In this document: in pieces, positions 60,183-64,000 of the stretch
Numbering within the stretch: position 1 is the first letter of the stretch
How the letters are laid out: every line of letters starts with the position of its first letter
Source: Capitulum mitella
Taxonomy: Eukaryota > Arthropoda > Thecostraca > Pollicipedomorpha > Pollicipedidae
Reading direction: 5' to 3'
Assembly (NCBI GenBank): GCA_030062745.1
Contig: CP099842.1
Span: 2,046,001-2,110,000, forward strand
DNA length: 64,000 nucleotides
The notes under the pieces: generated by a model
The model's input: only the letters and a program-made list of their open reading frames with translations
The model's database searches: none
Told to the model about the DNA's origin: nothing
Position numbers and translations under genes: made by a program

Positions 60183-62814
60183 CCTGCAACACAAGGAGCG
60201 GGTGTCAGTGACGGCGACCCCACCGGCCGACCGCACCGTGACGTCACGGTGCGGCAAACTTCACCCGCAGAAGCAGTAACAGCACGGGAACAGACATCAT
60301 TGACTGCGTAACAAGAGTGAAAATGATAAGTCACCATGAAGTCTGAAACTACAGGCCTTTCCTTAACGAAAGCATTTCTTCGGTGGGGAATTCTAACCGA
60401 GAGAAACCTGAAGCTCGAGAGGCGACATGGCGCTTTCGCGTTTTCTCTTACCCTCTCAGAAGTATGGAAAAGAAAATAGAAGAAATCCAAGTGCATGGTT
60501 CAAAAGGCACATCGCTGATCACTTAGTTTCATGCCCTTGTTAGACTGACGAGCACCAGCCGTCGTGCATCACTGTTGCATTCAAAGGAGTTCAGGTGTGC
60601 AGCTGTGTCAAAAGCCCACCCGAACTCAAATAAGCAAGCAATTAGGTTTCTATTTCGTAGCATCAGAATAGATCCGATTTATCGCACTGTTTACACACAT
60701 GGCTCGCGCCAGATCTGAGCAAAGTCTGGCGTTAGGCGTCGCCGACATCTCATGACGCTCCGCACCAGCTCTGCATCGTCTCATCCCTGGCACTGGCACG
60801 CGCCGCGCTCCGCAAAATTTCACATCAAGAGCGGCCGACCATTTATCGAGGCTGCGGTGCCGGCCATGTCAAAATCCATGGCAGCCGCCAGCTGTGAAGC
60901 GCGGCGCCCGAGCTGCCGCGGGTGAAACCCCAAGTGTCGTGTGCAGCACAACAAGCCGCCACTTGTGATAACCTCAGAAACACATCGCGCGTCCAGCTGG
61001 CGAGGATGGCGGCCAAAAACTGCCACGAGAGGGCTGTACGTGGCAATCCACCTGCTAAATGCAGCACTCGAGCTCAAATAAACGACTGATACATATGTCG
61101 CGTGTAATAAAGTCGAGTATCACGTTTGATATCTCTTGACAGGCGACGCCCTAAGTGTCGAACACAGCACCTCCAGATACCGAATTTGACGTTTACAGTT
61201 TGCCCCGCTGCTAAGTGTGCACCGCAGGGTTTGGACGTATGTATCTGCCAGTCATCAGTCTGCTGACCATATGTCGTTATCGTTTCGCTTGTTGTTTTTT
61301 GTCCATGTTCTCGTCTCCCGAAATCAGTTTACGCCACAGCTTTCCTCAAACGGCGGTACGTAGGTCAAATGTTACTAATGCTGGACTCAGACCGAGACCC
61401 TTCCGTCCGGGACAGACACGCTGACCACTCAGGCGCGATCCACCAGCAGTCACACGTGACGACAGCGGACTCGCCGGACTCCCGCGCGCCCCCCGACGGT
61501 GCCTGCAGCTTGACTGCCGGAGAGGACAGGGCCGCCGCCCTGTCTGCTGTCGAAGAGAGTGCGGCTTCAGGCAGAGTCGGCCGCCGCCAGGAAGGATTGC
61601 ACCAGGTTACCGGCGATGGGGTAGGGCGGACGACTGCTGTGCGCTGGGGTGTACCTGATGTATTCAACCAGCCAGTGCCGTGGGGCGCCGCGCCTGTCAC
61701 TGTCAACTAACGTCGTTTACGCCAAGGAGATGCGGGGTTTGTGGTTACCGTATGGGTGCTGGGAAAACCATAAGTCGCGCTTTGACTTCAGCGTTTTGGG
61801 TTTGGGTTTTGCTTATACTGTGCTGCTCTTCAACTTGTTTTCCAAAAACAGCAGCAGAAATGAGACTTATGTCGATTTGGTGATAGTTCCAACTTCACGT
61901 GCGACGATCGCAATAACGCACAGACATTGATTAGAGATAAACAAACGAAGCAGACCCAGCTAAACTCACAAGAAGAATGACTTAAGATGTAAGTTTTCGC
62001 CGGTATAGCCGGTATGATGTCGTCATTCTGGCCGTATGTGAGAAGAAAACAAACCTGAAAGCGCCGTTATCTGTTTTAAACACCCAAAAGAGGTTTTGCA
62101 CAAATTACATTTCTTCTGGCCCGAAGACGCGTTTTCATTTCCTTTCCATTTCCCCGAAACGCAGATGTGCCACATATCACGATGAAGGTGAGCAATTCCT
62201 TTCCGGGACATTCGCGTCAGAGATGAGGCGATAAATTGGCAAGACCGTTTCCTCAGAGACCCCAGCCCACTGCTGACTATGGTCTGTCACGACTGCCGCC
62301 CTCCCGAATCGCCTCCTTTAGAGCCGCCATGCTTCGTCAGCATCACATTCACGCCGCCCATGCCGCCAGCCTCCGGTGACTTCAGCTTCATTTGCTGCCA
62401 GTGCAGGGGCTGCTTTGACGTCGGACTATCCTCCCGCGGCGTCATCAGACCAGCGTCGGTCTCCGTTGCCTCCGCAACGTCCCTGTCGCATCCTGCGGCC
62501 CCTGCTGCGTCCGCGCCAGCCCCCATTAGCTTCATCGCGAGGTCGTTATCCTTCCATTTGCTTCACGTCGCGGGCGGCGGTCTCCGGCCCGATTCAAACG
62601 GCGGCGCCGGGTCGCCGTCGGCCGCGCTTCGACGGACGCCCACGTCAGCAGCCGGCCGTCGTCCGGTTCTGACGCTCTGCCGTCGCTCTCCGCTCTGCCT
62701 CCGCGCCGTGTCCGCCGCCGCTGCCGGTTTTGCCGACGCCGGCGGCCGGACGGGCGTCCTGTCGCCGGCGACACGCGCTGGCGCCCGGCGGAAGTCGCGA
62801 CGAAACCGACAAAC
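60183..62814. other. FucTA upstream region
   Basis: No gene is recognised. The sequence probably contains the first non-coding FucTA exon and its promoter, but neither can be placed. Overlapping open frames at 61,365-61,710 on both strands have no motif. Confidence 0.4.
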
Positions 62815-63000
62815 ATGGCGGCCGCGACGGAGGAAACGGCCGAAAAGGAGTCTGCCGGTGGCGGGGGCGGGGCCGGGGTGGGTCTGGCGTCGGAGAGAGG
62901 TCTCGCGTCACTCTGTGATGTGTCGACGCGTCAGGTCCGATCCAGTGACAATGGGACTGAAGTTAGCCGTGAGTCAGACCGGGCGCCCCTCTCTCACCCA
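62815..63000 (+). CDS. Candidate first exon of an unidentified gene
   Basis: ATG at 62,815 sits in a strong start context (AAACATGGCGG) in a CpG-rich island. The first residues, MAAATEETAEKESAGGGGGA, have the look of a housekeeping N-terminus. Several GT donors follow ('ccgggGTGGGT'). No domain is recognisable and the rest would lie beyond the window, so this is a weak call. The end is arbitrary. Confidence 0.2.
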
Positions 63001-64000
63001 GACCGGCGTCAGTCCCGGGTCAAGCTGGTGGCCGGATCAGACCCGATCCGGCGGCCAGGCATCCGGACCGGATCCGACGCCGGCCACCGGGTCTGACGTC
63101 ATCACGCCCGGCAGGAGTTGGGACGCCGAGTCAGGGATCCAGTTAACCTGAGACCCACTCAGCCGAGGGCCCGGGAAGCCAAAAGCCGGAGTCATGGCCC
63201 GGTGAGCCGGGGAGCAGGGCAGCGAGGCAGCAGCGCACCAGGAGAGCCGGCACACTGAGAGACCGTCCGTCAGACGACGGACAGAGCGGCGGCGCTTTCT
63301 CCGCGCCGTCCGCCGCCGAACCGCCCGCGACGGGCGTGAGCCGTGCCGTGCGTGCGGCACAGGGCCGGTCCGGCCCGGCCCGGAAGCCACAGCTGCGCCG
63401 GCTTGCCGTTACCAGTTGTGCCAACGCGGCAGGGTGTCCCGGGAAGATCAGACGGTTCCCAGGTTGCGCAGCCAGCGCAGCGCGCCGCTGCGCCGCGTCG
63501 CCGCGCGAGCTGACGACCTCCCGTCAGCGCGCCGGCGGCGGGCGGCGCGCGTCAGACGCAGGCCGCCGCCGCGGCCGGCCAGCGGCGCGGCCGGGCGCTC
63601 GGCCGGAAGGCGATCGGCGGCGCGGCCGGCGGCGACAAATGGGCGGACGGCGGCGCCGGCTGGCCGTCCGAGCGCCGCCGTTCGGAGCGGCCGTGACGCC
63701 GCGTCCGGCTGCCGCGTCACCGGGCGTCGCGTCACGTGACGGGCCGGGGCAGCGCCGCCGACTGCCTCGCCGGAAACGGGTGGACGGTTAACGCGCCCCG
63801 GAAAGGGTGGGAAACCGTGACAGACATCACCGGATAGGAACAACTTCCGGTTGTCGGAGGCCACGTGACGTCCGATAGCCTCACTCATCATATGATAGAT
63901 AGGCCGAGCGATAGCGGACCGTTTTGTCATCCCTTGTTTCGGTGGACGCCTGAAGGGGAAGGAGGGCCAACAGCCTTCTTGCTGAAAAGCTGACAATCGA
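63001..64000. other. CpG-rich right edge
   Basis: GC-rich DNA to about 63,780, then ordinary sequence. Arg-rich open frames occur in several overlapping frames on both strands, with no recognisable domain. Confidence 0.4.

Noticed and set aside
59035-60279. 414-residue plus-strand open frame
   Set aside because: Antisense to FucTA exon 1, whose GT10 motifs are unmistakable.
62279-63151. 290-residue plus-strand frame
   Set aside because: Low-complexity Pro/Arg/Ser-rich, no motif, and in conflict with the better start context at 62,815.

Overview
The window looks like nuclear DNA from an arthropod, plausibly a crustacean. It carries interstitial (TTAGG)n-type telomeric repeats (23,081-23,166, read as CCTAA on this strand), intron-rich metazoan genes with GT..AG junctions, and an insect/plant-type core alpha-1,3-fucosyltransferase. 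It also mixes very GC-rich coding DNA with AT-rich, CpG-free patches. The species assignment is inference; the arthropod placement rests on the telomere repeat and the gene set.

Five protein-coding genes can be assembled exon by exon with matching intron phases. From left to right: (1) the 3' part of a NELL-type secreted glycoprotein (+, 10 exons, 1,051-10,955; the N-terminus lies outside the window); (2) MCMDC2, a meiotic MCM-like protein (-, 13 exons, 21,736-12,824, 645 codons); (3) TAF1B, the zinc-ribbon subunit of the RNA polymerase I factor SL1/TIF-IB (+, no introns, 24,565-26,341, with one apparent frameshift); (4) CCDC115/Vma22, a V-ATPase assembly factor (+, 2 exons, 29,028-30,967); (5) FucTA, a Golgi core alpha-1,3-fucosyltransferase (-, 2 coding exons separated by a 10.8 kb intron, 60,129-47,988). 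NELL and MCMDC2 are tail to tail. MCMDC2 and TAF1B are head to head. The genes serve unrelated functions (extracellular signalling, meiosis, rRNA transcription, vacuolar pump assembly, N-glycan fucosylation), so this is a normal eukaryotic gene neighbourhood and not an operon.

The rest is dominated by repeats. Most MCMDC2 introns and several NELL introns hold a private minisatellite. Three of these arrays abut a splice junction and copy the splice site itself, in two cases with adjoining exon bases (15.2-15.5 kb, 16.1-16.7 kb, 5.6-5.8 kb). Between MCMDC2 and TAF1B sits a 394-bp hairpin element with telomeric repeats in its loop and a 9-bp direct repeat on each side. The 38.5-42.2 kb interval is a foldback transposon: long inverted arms built of about 330-bp tandem units, a unique centre, and a 10-bp target-site duplication. 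Three copies of an approximately 270-360 bp MITE family, a 2-kb degenerate array (43.0-45.0 kb) and a 5'-truncated non-LTR retrotransposon (56.9-57.8 kb, inside the FucTA intron) follow.

Two stretches, next to the start of TAF1B and in the CCDC115 intron, contain no CG dinucleotide over 1.27 kb and 0.9 kb although the neighbouring exons are CpG-dense. This looks like a mutational scar of germline methylation. No rRNA gene, convincing tRNA gene, CRISPR array or prokaryotic feature was seen.
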